A DNA stretch of 64,000 nt, taken from NCBI RefSeq assembly GCF_000321225.1, contig NW_004450660.1, positions 1,090,118-1,154,117 on the forward strand, given 5' to 3'. The stretch is from Odobenus rosmarus divergens. Lineage: Eukaryota; Chordata; Mammalia; Carnivora; Odobenidae. The notes under the pieces are model-generated. The model ran no database searches, was not told where the DNA came from, and saw only the letters and a program-made list of their open reading frames with translations. The translations under genes and the position numbers were made by a program. The stretch's first letter is position 1. Every line of letters starts with the position of its first letter. Shown one piece after another: positions 15,046 through 29,270 of this stretch.

Positions 15046-15189
15046 TCAATCATCATTTTTTATGACAGTATCATGGTCTATTTAGTGACCTGTTATTGAA
15101 CATTTAAAATTGGTCTCAATTTTTCCCTATAAAACAAATCCTGCCAATGAATATCTTTGTATATTAATCTTTGTTCATATCTTTCTTTT

Positions 15190-15396
15190 CTTTTTTCTTT
15201 TTTTTTAATATTTTATTTATTTATTTGACAGAGAGAGAGAGATAGTGAGAGCAGGAACACAAGCAGGGGGAGTGGGAGAGGGAGAAGCAGGCTTCCCACC
15301 GAGCAGGGAGCCCGATGTGGGGCTTGACCCCAGGACCCTGGGATCATGACCTGAGCCGAAGGCAGACACTCAACGACTGAGCCACCCAGGCGCCCC
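15190..15396 (-). mobile_element. Can-SINE, reverse, young-looking
   Basis: Full-length copy with the AGCAGGAACACAAGCAGGGG body. Flanked by imperfect CATATCTTT direct repeats (about 15,176 and 15,397). Confidence 0.93.
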
Positions 15397-15744
15397 CATA
15401 TCTTTATTTTCTTAACATAAATTCATTAAAGCGGAATTGCTAATTTAACATTTCATTCTTACAACTAGTGCAGGGTTGCCTAATTTCATTGGCCTTGACC
15501 AAACAACAGCTGATTGTAAGTGTGACCAAGGGAGGGTTTGCCAACTTTAACTGTTATATCATGGGCTATAAGAAGAAAATGTCTCATTACTTAGAATTAC
15601 AATCTCTCACCACAAAATATTTTTAGAGTGGGTTTATTACAATGGAAATTCCTTGGAAAATGAGATGTGAGCCTAGGACAGGCTTCTTGCCGTTCTTCCA
15701 CACATTCCTATGTCAAGGTCTGTGTGGAAGGATGCAGTTAAATA

Positions 15745-15808
15745 CATATTAACCTAAGACACATGGACCCATATTAACCTAAGACATATGGACCCATATT
15801 AACCTAAG
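15745..15808 (+). repeat. 25-bp tandem repeat, 2.6 copies
   Basis: Unit starts CATATTAACCTAAGAC and ends ATGGACC. Copies at 15,745-15,769 and 15,770-15,794 differ at one base, then a partial copy runs to 15,808. Confidence 0.9.
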
Positions 15809-15809
15809 T

Positions 15810-18800
15810 GTTGCATTTAACATTCTGAGGAAATCATTCTGGCCAAGAAACTTTTTATTTTCAAATTTCCTTAGGTACTTAAATGATTTTTAAAAACTTC
15901 CTTAAAATTTTGTTATTTTAACTATTAACACCAAAGTTAGATGAAAATATGAGGGACGAGGGATGATTTTATCTTAGGATGAACTCATGGAATGTTGTGT
16001 ATATTGCAAGTCATGCCATTTGAAGGTTTTTAAATCTTATGTGACTGGTGGATTTCAAAATCAGTTCTCTCAGGGAAAACAAGGCAGTAGAATGCATTTT
16101 TTAATTTCAGAAAGGACTCCGTGGTGACTTGTCTGTTCTCAACGACACTGTGCAATGATAGCAAGGCCACACACAGTTGCAAAGGCTATTATCTTGTATC
16201 TGCAGATGACTTTGTGTGGCATTGTCAAATGATCCTCTTTGGAGGCTAAGTGACCTCGCTCTTAACGCCCTTTAACAGCTGGCTTCAAAGATGAAGAACA
16301 GTGCAAGTGGTTGAAGGCACAGATAACGCGGGTCGTGGGCTCAATTGTTGGCATATGCGAGAGATATTTTTGGAAATCTAGAGGCTAAGAGCATGCTGCC
16401 CTAAACATTTTTAATCAGTATCACACACATATTTTTAAAATATTTTACATGGCAATACTTGATTTTGGTTTAAACCATTTGGATGGATGGATAAAATCCA
16501 AAGACAGATGATGGAACTTCTTTATGGAGCCCAGTTTCATAAAGTGCTCCTACTATCAAAAGGACTGGGCCATTTGCTTGACACGGTTGCACTCCCTTCA
16601 CATCAGTGTTTCCTTCTGGCGGCTCAGTCACCAAAGCACAGTCCAAGAAGATGATCGTGCCTCATCATTAAGTGGTGTCTTAGTGGCCCCATGGAAAGAG
16701 TCACTCTTGGTGGTGTTTTTGCTTACAATAACATCCTGCTCTCTGGCAACCTAAAGCCAAGTAGACTAACGTATAGATCCTTGGAGTGCGAAGGACTGAA
16801 AAGAATTTAACCTGTAAGCAGAGGCTGTGGTTTTTGTTTTGGTCTTTGCACAATGAAAAAGCTGTGGCTGTTTCAGTGTTGAGTGAGTTCTTGGCTCTTC
16901 ACAGTAGAAATAAGTAGCCTTTCCTCTGAAATCAATAGCCATGTTCTTAAGACTTTGCTGTTGCTTCAGGAAAAGACATTGCAATGGTGGTGAGGGTTTT
17001 CATAATAGAGATCATATGTCTTGAAATGGAATCTCATCTAAATCATTCCCAATTAATGAACATCTCTTTCAGACTCTTCTTTGAAGCACCGAAATTGGCC
17101 TGTGACACTGGTTCCTTTTCTCTTGCTAAAGGAGATACTTCCCTGATAAACCATGCCCATCTGCTGTACTCTGTAGGCTTAGAGTTGTAGGATAAGGCTT
17201 AGTTGGCAGGAGGGCTTTTCAGACTGTGGAGGGGAAGAACCTAAAGATAGGGCAGATCCATGGCCCCTGTATCCCACATTTGATGTGTGATCCTAGCATG
17301 CCTTTTTTCCCTCTTAATCAGACCATCTGACCAGTTCTTTCAAACTGGTTTTGCCTTTTGCAGAAAGCAGTTATGTTTGCTGATTAATTTACATTTTATA
17401 CTAACTACTTTGAATACTCTTGTAATTTTAGTAGCCATGCTAAGTATTTAAATGTGTGATATTGGACAAGTCACTTCACCACTCTGGACCTTATTTCTGT
17501 CATTAAATAAGATGTTTAGCTGAACTCTAAGGTCTCTTCAGACTCCAAATTCTGTGGTTATAAAAACAACTAAATTGATTTATTCATCCATTTATTCAGC
17601 AGAGACTGAGTGGTAGGCATTGTATTGGACGCAAACAACTTCAGATCTAGTTCCTTGCCCTCTCTCTAGTAGGTGTTGTCTCAGGCAGGGAATAACAGAA
17701 TCAGGGCTAGGACTCCTGGGGCGTGTGTAGTTTGACAAAGCTCCCCAGGTGATGCTTGTACTCACCCCCTCTATCAGTTGAGAACTCGATATTCACTCCG
17801 TAAAGGTCAGCCACAATAGGTCATTAGGACACATTATTCCCCTGTGGATTGGCTAGATAAAATCCAGCCGGAGGTCACCTCACTCTGTATAGCCTCAATT
17901 TCACCATCCATCACGTGGCACATGTGTAGAATACCAGTGTAGCCAATGCTAGGTAGCTGGTCTTTCAGAGGCATAGGATTTCTTTTGCATGAAAGCATTA
18001 CCTGTATGCTCTGTGAGTGCTTCTGTTTCTCTCGTATTGTCAGGAGTTAACATAAGGGACTGTTGGAGAAAGGACTGGGTGAGTGGTGAGTCCTTTGACT
18101 TGGGCCTCTCTGCTCCATACCCCATGGTTGGATGGGGGAAGGGGAGAGTTGAACATGACAGCTGCCAGCTATGAGGGTGCACCTGCCACACATGTCTGTC
18201 ACCATCCTAGGGGTGAGGGTTTCCGAGGCACTTTGGGGCTTGTCAGTCTCCCGTAGTTTGTCATTAATCCCTCCGTCAGGGCCTGAGTAGCCCCTCCGTG
18301 TGCTGATTACGCCCATCAACTCTTTGATCTTTTCCCTCTGCATACACACACACACATCTGTGTAATGATGGTAGCTCATTGCCATCTTCCTGTCATCATC
18401 ATCATTCATTCATTTATCAGTCCATTGATTCTTTGATTCATTCACTGATTTATTCATTTGGCCATTCATTTATTCGTTTCTCTGTAGACCAGTATTGAAA
18501 AGATTTATACACAGGGTGACTCAATCCTACCACAAAATGCTTCGGAGCACACCTGCATTCTCTTTATATAACTTCCTTTTCAGTGTTCTTTCATCTCAGA
18601 CCTCACTTAGAGCTGGTCCCTTTTCCCTCCCTCCTTCTGTTCCTCTCATCTTCTCTCTATGTAGACATCTCTGATGGGCTTTGTTCAAGGAGATTGCTCA
18701 CACGTTTAGAAGGTCAGGGCTGGCTGTGTAGAAAGAGCTCCATGGGCTGGTGCTGGTGCAAGGTGGCACCAGAGAGTGAAAGAAGTTGACTAACAGTCAA

Positions 18801-19800
18801 CTGCAAAAAATACTGTAAATATTTAAGTTGCCCAAGTTTTCCTTTCTCTCTTTAATAATAGCTCTGTGTATGACCTGTGAGTCTACTCCAGGGCAGCCTA
18901 TGGGAAGGGAATGTTCTGGAACCCAGAGACTCCAGTGTGCCTGTTACTGTGCTCACAATGGGGCAACGGAAACCATCAGAGATCCCACAGCCTCCTGACA
19001 GTTGTTAACCCCCCATCTCCTTTTGTTCAGTCGGAAGCCTGGTTTCTTCATTTTCCTCTCCCCACTGTGCAGCCTTTCTACTCCAGCTGAGCTACAACTG
19101 ACCCACACGGGGATCCTTTGGCAGCACCTACTTGGTTCCTGAATTCTCCATCTACTTTCACAGGCTCCATTTCTTGAATGTGGGCTTCTGGATTTGAGCC
19201 CGTTGTCAATAACCTGGCTGATGTCCCATCTCTTAACCTTGGCCATGCCAGTCCAGCTCCCAGGGATCAGACTCAAAGATATCCCCCGGGCTGACAGACT
19301 GCTGGCTTGGGGTCCTGAATTTCTAAGGGTGATCCACTTTGAATGCCCCATTCCTGTGCTTCACACACCTGCTGGGCTCCTGTTCCCCCTCAACCGCCTG
19401 CTCAGGCTGTCTGCAGTTGTGCTCGCCTGCCCCGCACAAAATCAGAATTCACTGCAGCTGCAGCTGCTCGGTTCCCTCTCCCTCCCTTGTGTTTGACCCG
19501 TGGGGACCAACCGAGATGCATCCAAGGCCCGCTGCCTCTCCCTCTTCCATCCATCCGTGAGTATTGCCAGGCCTGGCTGAATCCCACAGAGTGACACAGG
19601 CGACAGTCATGCGTGAACTCAAGGTAATGGCATTTGCTGTTGTGTAGATCTGTGCCATAAAAAGAAGAGCCAAAACCTGAATGAGCAGAGAAATTTCGGG
19701 ACCACATGCAAGACTTCTCTCTGTGAAATGTCTCCAAGCACAGAAAAGACAACTAGTTGTGTACTTTGATGATTTCCTAGTTTTGCATTCTGGAACATGA
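15810..19800. other. Intergenic stretch without a gene
   Basis: Long, mostly single-copy-looking region with a MIR-like fragment at about 17,456-17,565 and an imperfect ATTC/TTCA-type simple repeat at 18,397-18,480. Overlapping open frames at 18.0-18.4 and 19.2-19.8 kb on both strands are not recognisable as proteins. Confidence 0.5.
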
Positions 19801-19819
19801 GCATAAAAATGTCTTTAGG

Positions 19820-20012
19820 GGGGCGCCTGGGTGGCTCAGTTGTTAAGCAGCTGCCTTTGGCTCAGGTCATGGTAACAGGGTCCTGGGATAGAGCCCCACA
19901 TCGGGCTCCCTGCTCCACAGGAAGCCTGCTTCTCCCTCTCCCGCTCCCCCTGCTTGTGTTCCCTCCTTCACCGTCTCTCTCTCTGTCAAATAAATAAATA
20001 AAATCTTAAAAA
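19820..20012 (+). mobile_element. Can-SINE, plus
   Basis: Complete copy with perfect 15-bp duplication AAAAATGTCTTTAGG at 19,805-19,819 and 20,013-20,027. Confidence 0.96.
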
Positions 20013-20217
20013 AAAAATGTCTTTAGGATGTATGCTGTGCAGCTCCCTTTTATGCCAACCCTCTTGATAATGCGATTATTTTGTATTACTTTATCAAAAT
20101 CATTTTCATGTGTCTTTAAAGAACCTGCTTAGTAGCAGGGTATCCTAGTGGAAAGAGTAGTGGCCTGTGTTCTGCTCCAGTCTCTCTGGAACATACTAGC
20201 TGTTTGTGTTTTGTTCT

Positions 20218-20790
20218 CTTTTGTTTTTATTGAAGTGTAATTGAAATACAATATCCTATTAGTTTCAGATGTACATCATGGTGATTCTATGTTTTCATGC
20301 ATTATGAAATGATCCCCATAAGTCTAGTTACTATCTGTCACCATACGAAATTATGACAGTGTTATTGACCATATTCCCTATGCTCTATATAACATCCCCA
20401 TGACTTAATTATTTCACAGCTGGAAGTTTATACCTCTTAACCCCCTTCACCTATTTCACCCACTCAACCCCTCCTCCCTCTGGTAACCAGCAGTTTGTTT
20501 CCTGTATCTGTGAGTCTGTTTCTGTTTTGTTTTGTTTGTTCATTTGTTTTGTTTTTAGATTCCACATATGAGTGAAATCATATGGTATTTGTCTTTCTCT
20601 GACTGACTTATTTCACTTAGCATAATACCCTCTAGGTCCACCCATGTTGTCGCAAATGGCAAGATTTCATTTATTTTAGTGGCTGGATATATATATATAT
20701 ATATGGAGTATATGATATATATATATATACATACCACCTCTCATCTATTCATCTGTTGATGGACACTTAAGTTGCATAAGTGGTCTGGAT
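20218..20790 (-). mobile_element. L1 3' portion, antisense
   Basis: Reversed L1 3' UTR and ORF2 end (CATATGAGTGAAATCATATG, CAAATGGCAAGATTTCATT, CATCTGTTGATGGACACTTA). An AT repeat with a TATATGATATATA palindrome occupies 20,687-20,733. Confidence 0.85.
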
Positions 20791-20999
20791 TAATTTTCTG
20801 GGAAAGGGGTCTGTTCCCCCTTTGAAGTCTTGGAGCCCGACTGTGAGGGTGTACCCTCACTCATTTCACCCATTTAGTCAGTTTGCATGAATGTGCCAAC
20901 ACATATTTATTGAATATTTACTATGCACTATGAGGTGTGTTAGGTGCTAGAGATATAATCGTGAATGAACACCTATATGGTTCCTGTTCTCTTGAAGGG
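20791..20999. other. Intergenic spacer with MIR/L2-like end
   Basis: The ACACATATTTATTGAATATTTACTATGCAC block resembles the common 'ATTTATTGAGCACCTACTATG' end of MIR/L2 copies. Confidence 0.5.
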
Positions 21000-21215
21000 T
21001 TCTCCACCTGGGCACTTTTGACATTTTGTTTTGAGACTCTCTGGGGCACTGTAGCATGTTTATCAGCATATCTGACCTCTACCCACTAGATATTGGTACC
21101 ACCTCTCCAGTTGAGACATCCAAAAATGCCGCCAGCCATTGCCAAATGTTTTTTTAGGGGAGGGGGGAAGGGGGGGCAGATTATCCAGGGCTGAGAATCA
21201 CTGGTCTAGAATTAT
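21000..21215 (+). mobile_element. hAT-Charlie type MER element
   Basis: Starts TTCTCCACCTGGGCAC..TTGACATTTTG, contains CTCTACCCACTAGAT, and ends GGGCTGAGAATCACTG, the terminal order of a common hAT MER family. A sister copy is at 30,380-30,582. I do not give an exact subfamily. Confidence 0.65.
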
Positions 21216-21914
21216 TAATGATTAACAATTGCTGAGCTCTTACTAGGTGCCAGGTGCAGTGTTAAGCACAGCTAGGCAAAAGGTAGATAACAGTGGAAAT
21301 TTGTAAGCAGCCCCTACTAAAACATCTATCACAACAATATTTACTAAATGTAAGAACACATGCATACAAAACAGTAACACTCAGTATGCAAGCATATACA
21401 TACAAACCAAAAGGTGTTCATCATGCCCATTAGAAAGGTTGCTTGGGTAGGTTATCGGAGTAAAAAGGAATAAACGTAAAGGAACATACAAACAAAGGCC
21501 TTACATGGGATCAATGAAGATAAGGTGTCTCAAACTGAGTATGAGTAACTCAGCTTCCAGACTCTGAAGACCTAAATAAACAGATCAACGTAGTACCCAC
21601 CACCTGCCCCCTGAAAAAAACCTGAACACAGAAGCAGCCTCTTTGGAGTTCTTGAATAGCAAGTATAGGAGCAGTCTTCTGTTTTAAAAACAGTAGACAT
21701 CTAGCCCACCCCTGGTCCTTTAAATTCAGCCCAACCTATCATTGCCCTTGTGTTGCTGCAAATACAGACCACCAGCAACAGCAACTCCCAGCACTATCCT
21801 AGGACAGCTGCCTCAGGCTGCCCCACATGCCTACTCTCTCTCTCAACCCTCCCTTCTGGCTAGCTGCTGGGCTTTCCATTCCTGCCCTGGTCCCATGGTT
21901 CTCCCCCGCCCTTA
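21216..21914. other. Intergenic stretch without a gene
   Basis: A short MIR/L2-type end near 21,225-21,290 (TGCTGAGCTCTTACTAGGTG). Otherwise nothing recognised. Confidence 0.5.
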
Positions 21915-22612
21915 AATAACTTTATTGAAATGTAATTTACCTGCCATACAATTCACCCATTCAAAATGTACAATTCAATGGCTTTTAGTATATTCACAGA
22001 ATTGGGCAGCCATCACCACAATCAATTTTAGAGTATTTTTATCACCCCAAAAAGAAACACAGCAACCCCCAGTCCTTCTATGTGCCACCTCCCTCCCCAC
22101 CCCCTCCCCTGCTCCAGGCAACCACTATTTAACTTTCTGTATGGATAGATTTGCCTATTCTGGACATTTCATACAAATGGAATTATATAATATGTGCTCT
22201 TCTGTGACTGGCTTCTTTCACGTAGCATAATGTTTTCAAGATTCATCCACGTTGTAGCATGTTTCAGTGCTTCATTCCTTTTTATTGCAAAATTATATTC
22301 TGTCATGTGAATATACCACATTTTATTTGTTTTTTTCTTCAGTTGATGAACGCTTGGGTTGTTTCCAGTTTTTGGCAAATATGTATAATGCCACTATGAC
22401 ATTTGTGTATAAGTTGTTGTGTGGACATACATTTTCATTTCTGTTGGGTGTACATCTAGGAGGGGAATTGCTGGGTCATGTGGTAACTCTCTATTCAACC
22501 TGTTGAGGAACTGCCAGACTGGTTTTCCTCAAAGCAGCTGCCACATTTTACATTCATACCAGCAGTATATGAGGGTTCCAGTTTTCCCCATCTCTGTCAA
22601 CACTATCAGCTC
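21915..22612 (-). mobile_element. Old L1 3' portion, antisense
   Basis: Reversed L1 sequence with blocks such as TTTATTGAAATGTAATTTAC, CATAATGTTTTCAAGATTCA and GAACTGCCAGACTG. Minus- and plus-strand open frames over this stretch are L1 shadows. Confidence 0.8.
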
Positions 22613-22614
22613 TG

Positions 22615-22809
22615 TCTTTTTTTTTAAAGTTATTTATATATTTATTCGAGAGAGACAGAGATAGCGAAAGGGAGCACAAGCAGGGAGGAGAGGGAGAAGC
22701 AGGCTCCCCACCAAGCAGGGAGCCTGATACAGGACTCCATCCCAGGACCCTGGGATCATGACCTGAACGGAAGGCAGACGCTTCACCGACTGAGCCACCC
22801 AGGCGCCCT
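22615..22809 (-). mobile_element. Can-SINE, reverse
   Basis: Full-length reverse copy ending GCCACCCAGGCGCCC. Imperfect flanking repeat CTGTCTTTTT. Confidence 0.93.
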
Positions 22810-23920
22810 CATATCTGTCTTTTTGATTATGGTCCCCTCATTCTCACTATTGGCTCCTGGCTCTTGTTTGGCTTACTAACCTTAGGTGTCCTGCATTTCC
22901 TTGATCTCAGGGATTTTTTGGTTTCTTGTAAAAGGTGTTTTCCATCCCACTGGCAGAATTAGCCCTTGACTTCCCCCACTAAGGAAAAAGGCTTGCAGAT
23001 GTTGGTGTTCTCAGATGCCACCCCCAAAATAAAAGACTAGAGAAAGAAGAAGGTGAATGTGACTGACAGTAATGCTTTTCTTTCTTTCATATTCCAGTTG
23101 CTGGACTGACCAGCTGAGGGGCTGAGGAGGGGCTGACCTGGGGACAGCAATCATTTTGGATTCCAACCTGAGTGTGCCAAGGATGATGACATGGCCAGTG
23201 CAATTTTCGGTTTAGAGGTAATCTCTCATTTCCTTTGTTCTTTTTATTTTCTGCAAAGGGAAAGATAAGGGAGAGGATTCTCTGCGCTAGGTATGGTAAT
23301 AATAAATAACTGTTTTTACTGACAATAACTTACAATTGATAATGATAATCGTTTCTCTTATCAGTGACTTCTCTTTTATGACTGGTTTATTTAGAAACAA
23401 CTGTTGGCATTTGTACCATTTCTATGTGTTCCAGGCTGAAGAGTCCTAGTTGAGGGTAAGACAGATTTCAGTATTATCACAGCTAAAGGAGAAATGCTGT
23501 CAGCACAAAGAGAAAAGCCATCAGAAAAGTCATGGATTGTGTTTCTGTTTAACCCCCTTTTCTTAGACCAGGATAACCTAAGTAGAGTCTTCTGACTTGG
23601 AAAATTGACTTGGGTTTGGATTTCTCAAGCATACTTGAATTTTACCTTAGGAAACCAGGTTCAGTGAGTACACTTATTTCAGTAACAATTCTATACACAG
23701 CAGAAGCCTTTACTTAACAACAATTTAGATTCAGGAATAGATTAAATCCATTAACTGGGCGGGTGTTTTCTCCCTCACTGTGGTTATTAACCAAATTGCT
23801 AGCATTAGTTGTAACACAGATAACCATGTTTAAAGATAACCTAGACCTACTATCTTAGCATTTTTATCTTTATGGGCATGATTAGGAGATACATTCTTAA
23901 CCTATATAGTTTTATAGAAT
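22810..23920. other. Repeat-poor interval holding the candidate alternative exon
   Basis: No interspersed repeat recognised. The exon-like block at 23,098-23,217 is listed separately. Confidence 0.5.
23098..23217 (+). other. Candidate alternative 5' exon (possibly of MIER3)
   Basis: This 120-bp block is preceded by a long pyrimidine tract and CATATTCCAG|, and followed by GAG|GTAATC. Inside, an ATG at 23,191 in good context (GACATGG) opens nine codons reading MASAIFGLE and ends in phase 0 at the donor. An in-frame TGA at 23,134 lies upstream, so this ATG would be the start. MIER3 exon 1 also ends in phase 0, so the block could splice to exon 2 and replace MAE. No interspersed repeat overlaps it. 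The sister gene MIER1 is known to use alternative first exons. All evidence is from sequence pattern; a chance match is possible. Confidence 0.35.
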
Positions 23921-23938
23921 TCAAGTATAAACTTTTAT

Positions 23939-24078
23939 TTTGTTTGTTTAAGGGAGAGAGAGAGAGAGCATGTGTGGTGCGGAGAGGCAGAGGCAGAGGG
24001 AGAGAGAGAATCTCAAGCAGGCTCCAGCTTGAAATCAAGAGTCAGATGCTTAACTGCCTGAGCCGCCCAGGTGCCTCC
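23939..24078 (-). mobile_element. Old Can-SINE, reverse, shortened
   Basis: Flanked by an 18-bp duplication starting TCAAG at 23,921-23,938 and 24,079-24,096 with one mismatch. Confidence 0.92.
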
Positions 24079-24109
24079 TCAAGCATAAACTTTTATAAAC
24101 ATCAACTCT

Positions 24110-24420
24110 CTTGAGATATAATTCACTTATATTTTAAGGGTACTGATCAATGAGCTATACATTTTTGTAACCACTACTATGCTCAATATATAGAGCATCT
24201 CCATCACCCTTTCCTCCTGTCCTTTGCTCTCAATTGCCACCCATTGTCTGGCCCCAGGCAAACATTAATATACTTTATGTCACTAGATTAGTTCTGCCAT
24301 TTTGTGAATTTTGTATAAATGGAAACGGAGTGTTTTTGAGATTCATCCATGCTGCTGCACGTATCAATTGTTCATGCCTTTTTACTGCTTGATATTTCTC
24401 AGTGTATGGATGCACCAAAA
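24110..24420 (-). mobile_element. Old L1 fragment, antisense
   Basis: Reversed L1 blocks such as GAGATATAATTCACTTA, TTTTGAGATTCATCCATGC and CAGTGTATGGATGCACC. Confidence 0.75.
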
Positions 24421-24464
24421 TGATAAAGTTTATCCTAGGAATGAAAGGTTGAAAAGACATTGGA

Positions 24465-24625
24465 GGGCGCCTGGGTGGCTCAGTCATTAAGCGTCTGCCT
24501 TCGGCTCAGGTCATGATCCCAGGGTCCTGGGATTGAGTCCCACATCGGGCTCCCTGCCCCTTGGGAGCCTGCTTCTCCCTCTGCCTCTCATGAATAAATA
24601 AATAAAATCTTTAAAAAAAAAAAAA
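24465..24625 (+). mobile_element. Can-SINE, plus
   Basis: Short-bodied copy with perfect 14-bp duplication GAAAAGACATTGGA at 24,451-24,464 and 24,626-24,639. Confidence 0.96.
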
Positions 24626-24816
24626 GAAAAGACATTGGAAATCACCATGTTACCAGAATAAAGGTGAAAAAGAATATGATCTTCTCAATATATGCAGAAA
24701 ACGTACATGACAAAATTCGATACCCATTCACAATGAATACTCTCAGCAGACTAGTAACAGAAGGGAAATATCCTAACTTGATAAAGGACATAAACAGGAA
24801 GCATGATACTTAATGG

Positions 24817-25380
24817 CTATATCAGTTATCTATTGCTGTGTAAAAAATTATCCCCCCAAATTAAGCAATAAACACTTACCATCTTACTATTTCTGAGGGC
24901 TAGGGATTTGAGAGCAGGTTAGTAGAGTGGTTCCGACTGAGATTCTTTCATGAGGTTGCATTTAAGATATCAGCTGGGACTACAGTCATTTGAAGCCTTG
25001 ATTAGGACTAAAAGATCTGCGTCCAAGATAGCTCATACACAAAGCTGTTGGGACAAGGATTCAGGTGTTTACTCATTATTTGATGGAAGCCTTAGGTCCT
25101 CACCATATGGATCTCTTCATAAGTCTTCTTGTGTGTTCCCACGGCTTGGCAAATGGCTTCCCCAAGAGTAAGTGATCCAAGAAAAAGAGAAGGCAAGAAG
25201 GAAGCCACAATGCCATTTATGATCTGATCTTCTGGAAGTCACAGTCCTTTCCAACAGAATCTATTCATTAGAAGTAAGTCACTAACTACTGCTCACATTC
25301 AGGGGAAGGGGAAAGGACTGCACTCTCTGAGGGGAGGAGTATAAGAGAAATTGTGACTATATTTCAAAACCACCACAAAG
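24817..25380 (+). mobile_element. Ancient interspersed repeat inside the L1 (family not certain)
   Basis: Begins ATATCAGTTATCTATTGCTG and ends TTTCAAAACCACCACAAAG, the recognisable ends of an abundant mammalian repeat that I cannot name with confidence. The L1 reading resumes directly on both sides. Confidence 0.6.
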
Positions 25381-25728
25381 GTGAAAGATGAAATGCTTTG
25401 CTGCAGGAATATCAGGAACAAGGAAGAATAAATACTCTCAACATTTTTATTCAACACTCTCCTGGAGGTCCTAGCCATCGCAATACAGCAAGTAAAAGAA
25501 CAAGGCATATGGATCAGAAAGGCAGAAGTAAACTGTCTTTATTTGCAGATGACATATTTGTGAACATAGAAAATTTAAGGGAATCTGCCCAAAAGCTATA
25601 AAAATCTAAATAAATTTTGCAAAGTTGTATGATACAAGGTCAATATACAAAATTTAATTAAATTTTTATATACTAGCAACAATCAATGGTAAAGTGAAAA
25701 TTTTAAATGCCATTTAAAATACTACCAA

Positions 25729-27691
<1,963 letters not shown>

Positions 27692-27712
27692 ACTATCAAA
27701 AATACAAAAAAT

Positions 27713-27900
27713 GGGGCGCCTGGGTGGCTCAGTTGGTTAGGCAACTGCCTTTGGCTCAGGTCGTGGTCCTGGAGTCCCGGGATCGAGTCCCACATCGGGC
27801 TCCCTGCTCAGCAGGGAGTCTGCTTCTCCCTCTGACCCTCTTCCCTCTCATGCTATCTCTCATTCTCTCTCTCAAATAAATAAATAAAAAATCTTAAAAA
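27713..27900 (+). mobile_element. Can-SINE, plus, just after the KPNA2 poly-A tail
   Basis: Complete copy. A-rich duplication AAAATACAAAAAAT at 27,699-27,712 and 27,901-27,914. It lies in L1 sequence about 20 bp beyond the retrocopy. Confidence 0.95.
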
Positions 27901-28740
27901 AAAATACAAAAAATTTTTAAGCATAAGTTTGGTAAAAGGTGTGCAAGACCTGTACATTGAAAACTATGAAACATTGCTAGGAGAAAGTAAATAAGACCTA
28001 AGTAAATAGAGTGATATGTCATGTTCATGGATTGGAAGTCTCGTGGTTGCTCAGATGTCATTTTTCTCCAAATTGATCTATAGATTCAACACAATCTCAA
28101 GCAAAATACTAGCAGGCATTTTGTAGAAACATATGAACTGATTCTGAAATTCATATGGAAATAAAGAATATTGAATAGCCAAAATAATTTTGAAAAAGAA
28201 CAAAGATGAAGGGTTTACACAGTCTGATTTCAAGATTTATTACAAATCTTATTATTATAAGTCATCAAGAATTGTCTTATGACAGACATATAGAATAATG
28301 AATCAAAACATAGAGCCTAGTAATTGGCATTATATATGTAATTTTTTCATATATATGAGAGAAAAATAGATTTATATATATATGTGTATATATCTATGTC
28401 TATATCCGGTTGATTTTTGACAAAGGTGCCAAGTTATTTCAATGGGGGAAAGCTTTTCAACAAATGGTGTTGGGACAACTGTGTATCTCTATTGAAAAAA
28501 AAAGAACCTTGACCCTTAGCTCACACTATATATAAAAATTAACTCAAAATGGGTCATAGACCTGAATGTTAAAGTTAAAACTATAACATATTTTGAAAAA
28601 AAAGATACCTGAGAAAATCTTAGAAAACTTGGAGAAGACAAAAAATTACATAGGCTACAACAAGTACCAACCATAAGAGAAAAAAAATGGATACAATGGA
28701 TTTCATCAAAATTAAAATCTTCTGTTCTTCAAGTATAAAC

Positions 28741-29127
28741 GCAACCAAGAGAGTAGCAGGGATCAGGGTGGAGAAGGCGGTGTGTACACTGGATCCTCCA
28801 TTGGTGAAGGGCAGTGGCCAGGTAGTCAGTAAATGAGAGTGACCAGGAATGAAGACAGTATCATGAATATTAGGATTCTCAGAGGTTGGAGCATCCTGGC
28901 TTCCTATCAGAGGATCAAGGACATGGACCTCTCTTCCTGACCCTAGGTTTGTGCAGTCTGAAATGGTGGTGTCCTGGGTGGGCTGGGCAGGGAAGACCAA
29001 GGTGGGGAGCAGATCTCAGTGAAGGCAGGTGGTGGAGAGAAATGCCCAGGGAACTGGTTCAGGATGTAAGAGGTGTGTGGTTACAGAGTAAGACTTCTGG
29101 GGGCTTGGTATAAGAATTTGGGAGGAT
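28741..29127. other. Unassigned segment between two L1 pieces
   Basis: Not L1-like, no recognisable coding. Open frames on both strands are short. Confidence 0.45.
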
Positions 29128-29270
29128 TAAGGAGGGCATGTGTTGGGATGAGCACTGGGTGTTATATGCAACTAATGGATCGTTGAACACTGCAACAAAA
29201 ACTTACGATGTACTATCTGCTGGCTAACTGAACATAATAAAAATTAATTAATTAATTAATTTTTGAAAAA
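29128..29270 (+). mobile_element. Short 5'-truncated carnivore L1 3' end
   Basis: GGGATGAGCACTGGGTGTTA, TCGTTGAACACTGCAAC and GATGTACTATCTGCTGGCTA are the carnivore L1 3' UTR, followed by an (ATTA)n A-rich tail. Imperfect duplication around GTTTGGGAGGA at 29,111-29,126 and 29,271-29,286. Confidence 0.85.
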
